Shown in pieces: positions 14,847-24,164 of a stretch of DNA of 38,083 bases. Below the pieces are notes generated by a model that saw nothing but the letters and a program-made list of their open reading frames with translations, did no database searches and was not told the origin of the DNA. The stretch spans positions 59,699-97,781 of the forward strand of contig PBGH01000018.1 of NCBI GenBank assembly GCA_002720055.1, read 5' to 3'. The position numbers and the translations under genes were made by a program. This stretch comes from Methanobacteriota archaeon. GTDB taxonomy: Archaea; Thermoplasmatota; Poseidoniia; Poseidoniales; Thalassarchaeaceae. The stretch's first letter is position 1; the number at the start of each line of letters is the position of its first letter.

Positions 14847-17039
14847 ATGAACAGCAGGCAAGCACCAAAAAATGGTAAATTCCGTTCCTCTAATCGTGGA
14901 GCACCCCTTTCTGCAATGATACTTCCCTTGCTTCTCAGCCTCTTTTCCCCGATTGCTATCGCCCCAAACTCATCTGCTCAGGATACTGGATCTGAAATGC
15001 TGCCGGAAGAAATATGGTCTACAGAATACATCAACCAACAATATCCGTGGGGGGGTGACGATAGAGCACAGTTTAGAGAGTATCATGACTATTTCTCATT
15101 GAAGAATAGGATGCAGTTCCTTGCTGATAGGAACCCCGAGATTATGACATTCCACGAGGGACTATTGGGGGGGATGAACAAGCGAGGGGATCAGATGTCT
15201 GCAACCGACTACGAGGGTTGGTATTACAATCACAGGAGTCCATGGATAAAAATCACACAAGATCCTTCAGGAGGGGACTGCAATGTATTTGTGGGAGACT
15301 GCGGGAACTATGAGGATAGGTCTGATGTGATGCTAGTAGGAAATCATCACGCTCGAGAGTGGATGTCGTTCGAGGTACCGATGTTTTTCTTAGAGATGGT
15401 TGCTCACTACTATGGCCAAGCCGGAATTGATAACGACGGAGATGGAAGCATAGACGAAGACCCTTGGAACGGAATCGATGATGATGGTGATTGTACCAGT
15501 CTGAATATAACAAATCAAGACAGCAACGGAGACGGAAATCCCTGCGGTCCAGGAGATCTTGGAGTAGACGAGGACTTCTCAGAACAATTCATCACCGATC
15601 TAGTCAATACTAGAGAAATCTATCTGATTCCAATGCTAAATGTAGATGGGGTCAGATATGACATGGAGGAGTTTTGTGGGCCCACTGCATGGGAAAACTG
15701 CTATCGTAGCGGTTGGAGGAAGAATCTCAGAGATAATACCCATACGGGTGTAACGCCAATTCCCGACATAGACGAGACCGTGGATGAGGGCTGCGATGGG
15801 GTCGACCTCAATCGTAACTACCAGTTCGAGTGGGGGGCTCCGCTCGGAGCGACGGGGCCTCTCTTCCCAGGATTTTGCTATGCTGATGGTCCCAACAACG
15901 ATGTTTACAACGGTCCTGTGAACTACGAGGACAATGACGGAGACGGTTTGGTCAACGAGGACCATGTCGATGGAAAGGACGACGATGCCGACGGGCAGGT
16001 AGACGAGGATTGGCTTGGAGGTAACTCTGAACCAGAGACCAAGTTCATCCAAGATATGACCGAGATGAACGATGATGACGGTGATGGTGCTTCAGAATTC
16101 AAGACCACCCTGACATGGCACTCATACTCAGAATTAGTCCTATGGCCATGGGGCCACTGTACGAATTGCTACTCTACGGACGACGAGTTCCTCGTGTATC
16201 ATGGACAGGTCATGGGAGAGATGACAGCTTACGCTCCGATGCAGTCCTCAGAGCTCTATCCCACCACCGGTGACTTCTGTGACTGGCACTATGGTGTTCA
16301 CAACTCGTACTGTTACACTATCGAGATCGGCAACGCGTTTCATGAGCTTCCTGAGGACATAGCTCATATCGCAGTACGGAACGTTGGAATAGCATTCTAT
16401 ATGGCTGAGATAGCTGATGATCCACGGTACAGGGCGATTGTCGGAATCGAGAACACTACTTCCAACCAGTGGCTAGCTGACCCTGACAGGGTTTCCGTAC
16501 CCTCGAAAGGGGAGATACCGATAGGATTCTGCTTGGAGGCCACATTCCCATACTCAACGGACATCAACATGACTCACCTGATGTGGAGGTTCGTGGAGCC
16601 CACCAGACAGCAGGACGATTACGGCCCGACCGAATGGTCAACAGTTCCATGGTCAATGGCTGCATTCCAAGAACCTGATATCACAGTTCAATGCGCATTG
16701 ATGGATGGTTCGAATGGGACTAGGATCGAGGCTCACATCCCTCTGCCCGACACATCGGTAGGCAAGCTACAGTACAAGGCAATGTTAGGAACCACGAACG
16801 GCGCCTTCCCTTTCTCCTATCCAACATTGGAACAAGGGGGTAATTACTACGAGTTGTCGATACCCTACAGAGCAGGATTCGGGGACGCCATACTGAGCAT
16901 CCTCATGTTCCTGGTGATCGCTTCTTTCGTTTGGGGTGGACTTGGATTCACGCTCAGGGAAATGTTCTCAGAAGACGAAAATGTACTGGGAATGCCCTCC
17001 GATGACGATACTGAACCCTGGTACAAAATCCGTTCATAG
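14847..17039 (+). CDS. Secreted, membrane-anchored M14 zinc carboxypeptidase with Asp-rich inserts
   Basis: M14 peptidases cut residues from peptide C-termini. The 730-residue product has a signal peptide (about 1-45, ending SSAQ), zinc ligands H168 and E171 (NHHAREW) and H425 (TWHSYSE), the substrate motif DGVDLNRNYQFEWG and catalytic E493 (CYTIEIGN). Two aspartate-rich inserts of the DxDxDG type (about 194-243 and 360-392) lie between the zinc motifs, so the spacing H168-H425 is about twice that of carboxypeptidase A; they probably bind calcium. A C-terminal membrane helix (LSILMFLVIASFVWGGLGFTL) and acidic tail hold it at the cell surface. The amino-acid transporter gene follows after 19 bases. 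Confidence 0.93.
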   Translation: MNSRQAPKNGKFRSSNRGAPLSAMILPLLLSLFSPIAIAPNSSAQDTGSEMLPEEIWSTEYINQQYPWGGDDRAQFREYHDYFSLKNRMQFLADRNPEIMTFHEGLLGGMNKRGDQMSATDYEGWYYNHRSPWIKITQDPSGGDCNVFVGDCGNYEDRSDVMLVGNHHAREWMSFEVPMFFLEMVAHYYGQAGIDNDGDGSIDEDPWNGIDDDGDCTSLNITNQDSNGDGNPCGPGDLGVDEDFSEQFITDLVNTREIYLIPMLNVDGVRYDMEEFCGPTAWENCYRSGWRKNLRDNTHTGVTPIPDIDETVDEGCDGVDLNRNYQFEWGAPLGATGPLFPGFCYADGPNNDVYNGPVNYEDNDGDGLVNEDHVDGKDDDADGQVDEDWLGGNSEPETKFIQDMTEMNDDDGDGASEFKTTLTWHSYSELVLWPWGHCTNCYSTDDEFLVYHGQVMGEMTAYAPMQSSELYPTTGDFCDWHYGVHNSYCYTIEIGNAFHELPEDIAHIAVRNVGIAFYMAEIADDPRYRAIVGIENTTSNQWLADPDRVSVPSKGEIPIGFCLEATFPYSTDINMTHLMWRFVEPTRQQDDYGPTEWSTVPWSMAAFQEPDITVQCALMDGSNGTRIEAHIPLPDTSVGKLQYKAMLGTTNGAFPFSYPTLEQGGNYYELSIPYRAGFGDAILSILMFLVIASFVWGGLGFTLREMFSEDENVLGMPSDDDTEPWYKIRS

Positions 17040-17058
17040 GGAGAAGTGAGGAGATTCG

Positions 17059-18783
17059 ATGGCAGACGAATATAGGAAGACCAGCTCCGAGACAAAATCG
17101 TCAAGCGACCAGTTTAGCGGTAGACTAGGTCTGATTTTTGCCACTATCGGAGCTGCAATCGGAACTGGAAACATCTGGAGATTCCCTAGGATGGTGGGTG
17201 CGAACGGAGGAGGCTCATTCCTAGTGCCATGGATAATATTCCTCTTCCTGTGGTCCGTACCCCTAATCATCGCAGAATTTGCTCTGGGGAAAAGAAGCAG
17301 AGTCGGAACAGTTGGTACATTCAGGATTTTCGCTGGCAAACGATTTGCATGGATGGGGCTATGGACCGCCTGGATCAACTGTGCGATAGGATTCTACTAT
17401 GCAGTGGTCACCGGATGGTGTCTGAATTACTTCCAAATCGCAATCAGAGGAGGACTAACCCAAGAAGTGGATACTATCGATGTGTGGAACTCTTTCTTGG
17501 AGTCCCCAATGCAAGTCATCTTCTTCCAATTCCTAACCGTACTAATCACACTCGCAGCAATTTGGGGGGGTGCAAAGGCTATTGAGAAGGCAAACGTAAC
17601 GCTGATGACTTCCTTGTTCGTACTTCTTTTCACCGCACTATTCCTCTCTTTCGTGATGGATGTGAAGGACGGTACCCTTGACGGATTCATCTATATGTTC
17701 AGCATCCAACCAGAGTACCTGGTACAACCAGAGACTTGGATAAACGGACTTTCACAGTCAGCTTGGTCATGCTCCGCTGGAATGGGTATGGCAATCACCT
17801 ACTCTGTGTACATGAGAAAAGACGAGGACACAACCCTGAATGCCGCCACAATGTGCCTTGCCAACAACAGCATCAGCATCATCGCCGGCCTAACTGTGAT
17901 GATGGCAGTCTTCTCGGTATCCGATGATCCCCTCGGCGCAGTGAGTGGAGGTAGCTCAGCAATCACGTTCTTGGTTCTGCCAGAAGTCTTCGCACAGGCT
18001 CCTGGCGGACCAATCGTCCAGCTTGTCATGGTCTCAATCTTCTTCCTCGCTCTCTCATTCGCAGCTCTTACATCAATGATATCCACAGTGGAGCTTTGCG
18101 TCAGGAACTTCGTCGATCACGGATTCGATCGCTCGAAGTCGGTCGCACTCACCGGTCTAGCGATATTCCTATTCGGAATACCCAGTGCAGCCCTCTGGAT
18201 CAAGATGGACCCAACAACAGGGGTGAGATTCCCCCAATTCCTGGAAGTGCAGGACCATATCTGGGGGTACGGACTGATGTTCAGCGGCCTATTCATGGCC
18301 TACACCATCTGGAAGTATGGCTGGTCGAGATACAGGTTCTGGCAGGAGGAAAACGGAATCGAAGGATTCAGCATCAGAGACTACTTGGATCATGGAGTAT
18401 CCTCATTCAGAGATGACTACATCAACACAGGAGATAACGATTGGTGGATTGGAAAGTGGTGGGATTACATCATGTATCTTGGCTTCCCATTGATGTTCAC
18501 GGTCCTGATGATGTCCTACTTCGTGGACCTACTTGCCAACGTCGATGACCCGTGGAACCCAACCAACCCCAACGGAATATCCATTATCCTACTATTCTGG
18601 GGAGTAACAGCCTCTCTGTTCATCGGATTCAACAGACTGCTTGTCTCAAGGCCCCTCTTCAGAAACGTCCCTGAGGGGGCTCAGGTCCCAATCGACATGC
18701 TCCCCGGCGGAGAAGACCCTCATATCTTCACCGTAGGGGACGAGTTGCCCGATCACGTCAAAGAGGAACTAGGTTTAGCATGA
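17059..18783 (+). CDS. Neurotransmitter:sodium symporter (NSS/SNF family) transporter
   Basis: NSS proteins couple Na+ entry to uptake of amino acids or similar solutes. The opening RLGLIFATIGAAIGTGNIWRFP with NGGGSFLVPW is the unwound TM1 and sodium site of the LeuT fold. About 11-12 hydrophobic helices follow, including SAWSCSAGMGMAITYSVYM (TM6 region) and FFLALSFAALTSMISTVEL (TM8, with sodium ligands). At 574 residues it is a little long, with extra polar sequence in EENGIEGFSIRDYLDHG and a hydrophilic C-terminus. The start ATG follows a strong site GTGAGGAGATTCG. Being directly after the surface carboxypeptidase, it probably imports released amino acids (inference). Confidence 0.93.
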   Translation: MADEYRKTSSETKSSSDQFSGRLGLIFATIGAAIGTGNIWRFPRMVGANGGGSFLVPWIIFLFLWSVPLIIAEFALGKRSRVGTVGTFRIFAGKRFAWMGLWTAWINCAIGFYYAVVTGWCLNYFQIAIRGGLTQEVDTIDVWNSFLESPMQVIFFQFLTVLITLAAIWGGAKAIEKANVTLMTSLFVLLFTALFLSFVMDVKDGTLDGFIYMFSIQPEYLVQPETWINGLSQSAWSCSAGMGMAITYSVYMRKDEDTTLNAATMCLANNSISIIAGLTVMMAVFSVSDDPLGAVSGGSSAITFLVLPEVFAQAPGGPIVQLVMVSIFFLALSFAALTSMISTVELCVRNFVDHGFDRSKSVALTGLAIFLFGIPSAALWIKMDPTTGVRFPQFLEVQDHIWGYGLMFSGLFMAYTIWKYGWSRYRFWQEENGIEGFSIRDYLDHGVSSFRDDYINTGDNDWWIGKWWDYIMYLGFPLMFTVLMMSYFVDLLANVDDPWNPTNPNGISIILLFWGVTASLFIGFNRLLVSRPLFRNVPEGAQVPIDMLPGGEDPHIFTVGDELPDHVKEELGLA

Positions 18784-18792
18784 GGCTCGATA

Positions 18793-20256
18793 ATGAGAGC
18801 ACCATCTGAGCGCGAACCATGGGAGTTGCACTGGAGAGAAGTCGAGGTATTCGACAGAAACGCATCTGGTATGGGCATAGATGAATTTGAACTAATGTTC
18901 TCTGCATCCGAGTCTTTGGCCAGAGAGGCTGCTGCGATGTCAAAAGGAGGACCCGTCCTATTCCTGTGCGGCCCCGGAAACAACGGAGGAGATGGCTTCC
19001 TGGCATCATGCCACGAGACTCTATCAGACTCGGAGGTCGTAGTAATAGCGAGCCACGAGAACTCCAAGACAAGTGTTTCTTCTCGAGCAAGAGAGTTGGC
19101 ATCCTCCAGATCTCCTATACATCTCTGGCCCGAGGTTCCTATCAGAGATTGGTCATTGATTGTCGATTGCCTCTTAGGTGCAGGTTTTTCAGGCCCAGGA
19201 ACTGAGCCAAGGGGAAAGATAGGAGAGATTACATCTTGGGTCAGATCAAGCGTATCGCCAGTCCTATCTTGCGACATCCCCACGGGCTTGGGATCTCAGG
19301 GTGCCATAGTCGCTGACCGGACTGTAACCTTCCACTCTAGAAAGATGTGGATGACTGAATCAGAGTGTGGAGAAGTAGTAGTTTCGAAGCTTCCTTGGCC
19401 AGATTCAGTTGTGGACTGCGGTATCGGAGATGCAGCCAGGTATCCAGTGATTTCCAAAGACGCTAGGAAGGGTGATAGAGGGAGGCTTCTAGTCATTGGA
19501 GGCGGGCCATACCATGGTGCGCCCATACTATCAGGGTTGGCGGCTGCCAGAAGTGGATGCGACTTGGTTCACGTTGCAATGCCATCATCGGCCTCTGGAA
19601 GGACTAAGTGGCCTAACAGCCTAATCCCAGAAATTCTACCCGATGAAGACTACCTGACCTCTGAATCTGTAGGGAATATAGCAGAATTCTTGGACTCCCC
19701 GAGAAGGCCCCAAGCTATGTTGATAGGCCCTGGAATAGGAAGAGAGGAAAGCACAATGGAGACCGTAAAAGACATAATCTCGATGGCATCATTAAAGAAA
19801 ATTCCAGTAGTTGTGGATGCAGATGCAATTAGCTCCCTGCCTTCTGGGAAATGGCCCGAAAGAGTCCAAGGAGTAGCAACTCCTCATCATGGAGAGGCAG
19901 ACAGATGGCTATCCGGCACTACTCCAAGAAAAGCACTTCAGGGATGCCATGACGAGAATGCTGCAATAGTGGTAACCGGCCAGAAAGACGAGATCACGGG
20001 CCCAGGTGGAAGGTTTTGCTATGCCAAGGGGGGTCATCCTAGAATGGCTGTAGGCGGAACAGGGGACCTTCTTGCCGGTCTAATTGGAGGTCTTCTTGCG
20101 CAGGGGATGGCTGCATGGCCAGCATCCAGGCTTGGTTGCGCCGTCCTCAGGGAGGCTGGTAACAGGGCCACGCGAACAAACGGTCCCGGACTACTGGCAG
20201 AGGACGTTCCAGTTCATATTGCCCACACTCTCGCAGACTGGGTGGAGGTGAATTGA
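18793..20256 (+). CDS. nnr: Bifunctional NAD(P)H-hydrate epimerase/dehydratase (NnrE-NnrD, YjeF type)
   Basis: The enzyme repairs hydrated NAD(P)H: the N-terminal half epimerises it and the C-terminal half dehydrates it using ADP. The epimerase half shows LFLCGPGNNGGDGF (57-69) and DCLLGAGFSGPG, with SCDIPTGLGSQGA. The dehydratase half shows LVIGGGPYHGAPILSGLAA, VVDADAIS, ATPHHGEADRW and the nucleotide motif AVGGTGDLLAGLIGGLLAQG. Both halves look intact over 487 residues. It starts 9 bases after the transporter stop and ends base-to-base with the GtrA-like gene, which implies one transcript. Confidence 0.94.
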   Translation: MRAPSEREPWELHWREVEVFDRNASGMGIDEFELMFSASESLAREAAAMSKGGPVLFLCGPGNNGGDGFLASCHETLSDSEVVVIASHENSKTSVSSRARELASSRSPIHLWPEVPIRDWSLIVDCLLGAGFSGPGTEPRGKIGEITSWVRSSVSPVLSCDIPTGLGSQGAIVADRTVTFHSRKMWMTESECGEVVVSKLPWPDSVVDCGIGDAARYPVISKDARKGDRGRLLVIGGGPYHGAPILSGLAAARSGCDLVHVAMPSSASGRTKWPNSLIPEILPDEDYLTSESVGNIAEFLDSPRRPQAMLIGPGIGREESTMETVKDIISMASLKKIPVVVDADAISSLPSGKWPERVQGVATPHHGEADRWLSGTTPRKALQGCHDENAAIVVTGQKDEITGPGGRFCYAKGGHPRMAVGGTGDLLAGLIGGLLAQGMAAWPASRLGCAVLREAGNRATRTNGPGLLAEDVPVHIAHTLADWVEVN

Positions 20257-20730
20257 ATGCTGATTGGCGATGATTACCCCTGGAGTAAGCTACTCAGGGA
20301 GTACGCAATGTATTGCTCAGTAGGATGTCTAAACGTTGCGGTCTTCTTCTCGATGTACTATATCCTCTATGAGTTCAGGATCTCAGATTCTTATCCAGCC
20401 GCCTCGGCTTGGGCAATATCCTACTTTCTCAGCTCAATCCTAGCTCACTACCTGCACAGATGGCTCACTTTCGAATCAATGACCAGTTACGGGAAGAGCC
20501 TGTTTGTGATGCTCTCTATCTACGTCACATTGCTAGTAATTTCTACAATCTCGACAGCATACTTCGCAGATACTCTGGGCTTCAATCACTACTACTCCTG
20601 GGCTGTTAACACCGCAGCTTTCGGATTTGCGTCTTTCATCCTTCTAAGGATATTCGCCTTTCCTCTCTCGGATGGTAGAATAACCCGCAAAGAACGGCTC
20701 GAAGAGTTCCGAAATAGGCGTAGGGCTTGA
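20257..20730 (+). CDS. GtrA-like four-helix membrane protein
   Basis: GtrA-type proteins are small integral membrane proteins linked to lipid-bound sugar export or cell-surface polysaccharide synthesis. The 157-residue product has four hydrophobic helices (YAMYCSVGCLNVAVFFSMYYI; ASAWAISYFLSSILAHYLH; LFVMLSIYVTLLVISTIST; YYSWAVNTAAFGFASFILLRIF) separated by short polar loops, with HRWLTFES after helix 2 and a basic C-terminal tail, as in the family. Its ATG follows the stop of the NAD(P)HX repair gene directly (TGAATG), so translation is coupled. The specific substrate is not predictable. Confidence 0.8.
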   Translation: MLIGDDYPWSKLLREYAMYCSVGCLNVAVFFSMYYILYEFRISDSYPAASAWAISYFLSSILAHYLHRWLTFESMTSYGKSLFVMLSIYVTLLVISTISTAYFADTLGFNHYYSWAVNTAAFGFASFILLRIFAFPLSDGRITRKERLEEFRNRRRA

Positions 20731-20748
20731 AGAGGCCCCTCACTTGGC

Positions 20749-22011
20749 GTGAACGTGACCAAGGGTGTTCGCGGGACTCGAGACTTCTACCCTGAGGACA
20801 TGAGGGTAAGAAACTGGCTTTTCGAAAAATTCCATATCGCCGCACTCTCCCATGGTTTCGAGGAATACGACTCCCCTGTCCTAGAAACAGAGGAGCTCTA
20901 TACTAGGAAGTCCGGAGAAGAAATTACTCAGCAGCTCTACAATTTCAAGGACAAGGGCGACAGAAGAGTCTCACTGAGGCCAGAAATGACACCCTCCCTC
21001 GCAAGGATGGTAATGGCTAGATCTGGAACCTTGCCTCTCCCAATCAAGTGGTACTCAATTCCACAGTGTTGGCGCTATGAGAGGACGCAGAGGGGGAGAG
21101 GTAGGGAGCACTACCAGTGGAACGTCGATATCTGGGGGGCAGAGGGAGTCGAGGCTGATGCAGAGCTGATATCTGTCCTTGCCCATTTCTTCGACAGCGT
21201 CGGACTATCCAAGGAAGATCTGGTAATCAGAGTTAGTAGTAGGAAGGTGCTGGAAGAGGTACTCGGAAAGCTGGGGGTATCAGGGGATGACTTCTCCAAG
21301 ACATGTGTTGTCATGGATAAGATGGACAAGCTCCCAGCAGAAGCTATCCAGACTCAGTTGGCAGAAATCGGACTCGATGAAGAGGCCGTTTCGATAATTC
21401 AAGATGTTCTTGCGATAGACGAATTAGATGGACTTTCAGAAAAACTGGGAGAAGATAGCAAAGCTGCCTCTGAACTACTATCGTTATTCTCTTTGGTAGA
21501 ATCATACGGCCTCGGAGACTGGATCTCTTTCGATGCATCAGTCGTCAGAGGACTTTCATACTACACTGGGTCAGTTTTCGAGGCTAATGATAGATCGGGG
21601 GAGCTAAGGGCTATATGCGGAGGCGGTAGGTATGATCGTCTCATAGGGACGCTGGGAGGCAAGAATCTCCCTGCAACGGGCTTCGGCTTCGGAGACATGG
21701 TAATAATGGAGCTACTCGAATCTAAGGGACTTTTACCAGAGCTGAGCCAAGGAGTATCCGATGTCGTCTACGGGATGGGTCCAGAACTAAGAGGTTCTGC
21801 TATGAAAGTGGCAAATGAGCTTCGCTCCAGAGGAAGGAGAGTAGACTTGGTTCTCGAGGAAAAACGAATGAAGTGGGTCTTCAAGCACGCCGATAGAGTT
21901 GCAGCTGATAGACTAGTAATGGTTATGCCAGATGAGTGGGCTAGAGGAATAGTCAAGATCAAGCAACTGTCTACTGGGGAGGAGATCGAGATCCCCTTCG
22001 AGGAGCTATGA
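20749..22011 (+). CDS. hisS: Histidyl-tRNA synthetase
   Basis: HisS charges tRNA-His. The class II motifs are in order: motif 1 near SHGFEEYDSPVLE, TRKSGEEITQQLYNFKDKG and motif 2 RPEMTPSLARM with WRYERTQRGRGREHYQWNVD, the histidine-specific VVRGLSYYTGSVFE and ICGGGRYDRLIG, and motif 3 ATGFGFGDM. A C-terminal anticodon-binding domain follows (about 325-420). The GTG at 20749 is taken as start, giving VNVTKGVRGTRDF; a second GTG is two codons on. Length 420 residues is normal. The last 41 bases are shared with the end of the PGF-CTERM gene on the other strand. Confidence 0.96.
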   Translation: MNVTKGVRGTRDFYPEDMRVRNWLFEKFHIAALSHGFEEYDSPVLETEELYTRKSGEEITQQLYNFKDKGDRRVSLRPEMTPSLARMVMARSGTLPLPIKWYSIPQCWRYERTQRGRGREHYQWNVDIWGAEGVEADAELISVLAHFFDSVGLSKEDLVIRVSSRKVLEEVLGKLGVSGDDFSKTCVVMDKMDKLPAEAIQTQLAEIGLDEEAVSIIQDVLAIDELDGLSEKLGEDSKAASELLSLFSLVESYGLGDWISFDASVVRGLSYYTGSVFEANDRSGELRAICGGGRYDRLIGTLGGKNLPATGFGFGDMVIMELLESKGLLPELSQGVSDVVYGMGPELRGSAMKVANELRSRGRRVDLVLEEKRMKWVFKHADRVAADRLVMVMPDEWARGIVKIKQLSTGEEIEIPFEEL

Positions 22012-22780
22012 CTGCCATTGCCATAGCGGACAGGCCAGCTAGAATACCGAATCCTGGAAGACCGCCTCCAGAACTCTCTCCAGAACCCCCCTCTTCCTCC
22101 GGTTCTACTTGATCTGTGACATTGATTATTGGCCAATTTACTACCACGTCCATTCCTTCTTGATTATCCGAATAGTATAATCTAAACTCACCAGTGCAGT
22201 CATTCAACCAACCACACTCGACCCCATTGTATCCAGGTGCTGAGTATTCGATATCAAGCGTCGGTTCCTCTTGGCTCTTGTTCCACTCCGTCATGTTCGC
22301 GTCAACGGGGATCTCCCATCTGATCTGCTCATCATTGAAGCTATTGTCAGTGGCAGGGAATACCTCTGAAGCTACTACTAGGTTCCCCTTTCGAAGTGAG
22401 AGAGTCAAGCAGCTTTTTTCTATTTCTTGATCACAATCATCAGAGTAAATAGCAACTCCAATCTCTATGAGAATGGTCCCATTTGGATTCAAAAACATAT
22501 GTTCCTTGTAGTTCTCCTGATTCCTACATGACATGGAAATCTCCACTTGTCCGCTTCCATATGTCCTCGATCCGTAACCCTCCTCGGCTGAACCGGTGGA
22601 GTCGTTACCGTCAAAGTGAGACCAGCACGATGAGAGATCGGATGTCCCCCAGAAGTGCATGTGAGGGTTGTCAACCGACGGCTGCTTGGGATCCACAGCA
22701 GTTTGAGAAGAAGCAGGAGCTGCCATTACTGATGATAGTACGAAAAACGCAATACTGAGAGCCATTACTCTTTTTCTCAT
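21971..22780 (-). CDS. Secreted surface protein with PGF-CTERM anchor
   Basis: The 269-residue product has a signal peptide (MRKRVMALSIAFFVLSSVMA, cleavage near 20-25) and a textbook PGF-CTERM tail: a Gly/Ser/Glu-rich linker, PGF at 242-244, a short hydrophobic helix (GILAGLSAMAMAVIA) and an arginine pair (261-262). Such tails are processed by an archaeosortase and tie the protein to a lipid in the outer leaflet. The ectodomain is beta-rich with N-glycosylation sequons (NDST, NGT, NMT, NKS) and about eight cysteines likely in disulfides; no named domain is recognised. The ATG has a good site (GGAGTAGGAATT). It lies 48 bases after ftsZ on the same strand. Confidence 0.85.
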   Translation of the reverse strand: MRKRVMALSIAFFVLSSVMAAPASSQTAVDPKQPSVDNPHMHFWGTSDLSSCWSHFDGNDSTGSAEEGYGSRTYGSGQVEISMSCRNQENYKEHMFLNPNGTILIEIGVAIYSDDCDQEIEKSCLTLSLRKGNLVVASEVFPATDNSFNDEQIRWEIPVDANMTEWNKSQEEPTLDIEYSAPGYNGVECGWLNDCTGEFRLYYSDNQEGMDVVVNWPIINVTDQVEPEEEGGSGESSGGGLPGFGILAGLSAMAMAVIAPRRGSRSPPQ

Positions 22781-22828
22781 AATTCCTACTCCTGCTGGTC
22801 ATGTTTGAGGCTTATCCATCCTTGTTCA

Positions 22829-23956
22829 CTAGTCGAATCTCTGAAATCCACTTCCTGCCGCTTCTCTACCTTTTCTTGCGATGTTTAGGGCCTCTCCGAG
22901 CATATCCGCACTCATCATCTCCCTGTCCAAACGCTCGTGAGCAACTCCAGTTATAATTGACATGACCTTGATGGTATCTCCGAAGGCAGGATCCTGCCTC
23001 GCCCCGAAGATAACGTTCGCATCAGGGGATAGTCTTGCTGTCATGAGATCACAGACCTGATTAGCCTGTTCCAGTGTCATATACGGGCCCCCTGTGACAT
23101 GAATCAAAGCTCCAGTTGCTCCATCAATCTCTATATCCAGAAGAGGATGATTCAATGACTCGTGTACTACTTCCTCAGGCCCCTGATCACTCTCCCCGTA
23201 CAGCATCATTGTGACTCCTCCACCCTTCATAATGGAGCGAACATCTGCGAAGTCCAAGTTAATCAGGCTCGGTAGGGTAATAGTCTCAACAACTCCCTTT
23301 ACGATTTCCGCAATCAGTTGGTCCATTATACTGAATGCCTCATCAAGTGGCAAGTTGGGAACAAAGTGTAGGAGCCTGTTGTTGTCGAGGACTAATACCG
23401 CATCGGCTGCCTTTCTGACTAGATCCAAGCCCTCCAGAGCTCGTTCCATTCGCTGACGCCTCTCCACAGTGAAGGGCGTGGTAACAACTGCGACAACTAG
23501 TGCTCCAGATCGTTTTGCCTCTTCGGCTACAATTGGAGCTATACCAGTACCGGTACCACCTCCCAGTCCAGCTGTGACGAATACTAAATCAGCTCCATCG
23601 ACGATTTTGGTAATCACATCTCTTCCTGCCTCTGCGCACCTTCTGCCCATCACAGGATCTCCCCCTGCACCCAGGCCTCTGGTGATGTGCCTTCCAACCA
23701 GTAGTTTCTGCATGGCCCTGGTATTGTCCAGATGCTGCTTGTCGGTATTGATCGCTACAGTTACAGCACCCTCTACGCCTATGTGCGTGATACGATTCAT
23801 GGTGTTGTTTCCGGACCCTCCACATCCGCAAACTAGGATCCTAGGATCAGGCGGGCCAAAACTCTCCAGTTCCCTGTCAGTCAGTGCCGTTGGCACTCTG
23901 CTGGGGGGGCTTTTACCCCCAACTGGGGAAACTGTGTTGCTAGGTACCTCTACCAC
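22829..23956 (-). CDS. ftsZ: Cell division protein FtsZ
   Basis: FtsZ is a tubulin-like GTPase that forms the division ring. The 375-residue product has ILVCGCGGSGNNTMNRI (40-56), the tubulin signature GGGTGTG (132-138), the catalytic T7 loop NLDFAD (233-238) and the ribose/guanine region with MERALEGLDLVRKAADAVLVLDN. The C-terminal domain is complete (HPLLDIEIDGATGALIHVTGG). The start is a GTG (MVEVPSNT), preceded by about 35 variable residues. The end (GREAAGSGFQRFD) may be the short interaction tail. Likely co-transcribed with the downstream PGF-CTERM protein. Whether it is FtsZ1 or FtsZ2 type needs a tree. Confidence 0.96.
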   Translation of the reverse strand: MVEVPSNTVSPVGGKSPPSRVPTALTDRELESFGPPDPRILVCGCGGSGNNTMNRITHIGVEGAVTVAINTDKQHLDNTRAMQKLLVGRHITRGLGAGGDPVMGRRCAEAGRDVITKIVDGADLVFVTAGLGGGTGTGIAPIVAEEAKRSGALVVAVVTTPFTVERRQRMERALEGLDLVRKAADAVLVLDNNRLLHFVPNLPLDEAFSIMDQLIAEIVKGVVETITLPSLINLDFADVRSIMKGGGVTMMLYGESDQGPEEVVHESLNHPLLDIEIDGATGALIHVTGGPYMTLEQANQVCDLMTARLSPDANVIFGARQDPAFGDTIKVMSIITGVAHERLDREMMSADMLGEALNIARKGREAAGSGFQRFD

Positions 23957-23976
23957 TTAACCGCCTCGTGCATCCC

Positions 23977-23990
23977 AGGCATTTCTGCCT
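23977..23990. promoter_or_regulatory. Inverted repeat in the ftsZ upstream region
   Basis: AGGCA-TTTC-TGCCT lies 20-34 bases before the ftsZ start codon. On the ftsZ strand a weak TATA-like GTAATAGG lies just beyond it, so the repeat would sit between the TATA box and the start, where a repressor could act. Support is symmetry and position only. Confidence 0.3.
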
Positions 23991-24164
23991 ATTACGCCCC
24001 CCGAGTCACCTCTTTGCCTTCTTAACAGTTGAGGATGTGGGAAGCTACAATAGTGCGATTATCGGACCTATGGTAATCAGCGGGATCTTAGTACCTACTA
24101 ACTTCTTAATTTACTATCTTTCACTGGAAAGCGAGATAAAGCTCCGGTCCTCCCACAGAACGCG

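Noticed and set aside
15636..16052. 138-codon frame antisense to the M14 peptidase
   Set aside because: It mirrors the Asp-rich repeats as a Val/Ile-rich low-complexity string and has no recognisable features; the M14 reading has all catalytic motifs.
18753..19283. Antisense frames over the start of the NAD(P)HX repair gene
   Set aside because: No family features; the sense strand has clear YjeF motifs.
23957..24164. Region between ftsZ and tRNA-Tyr searched for a small RNA or gene
   Set aside because: The 68-codon frame at 23968 runs into the tRNA and lacks protein-like composition; no C/D box pair or strong fold was found apart from the small repeat listed.
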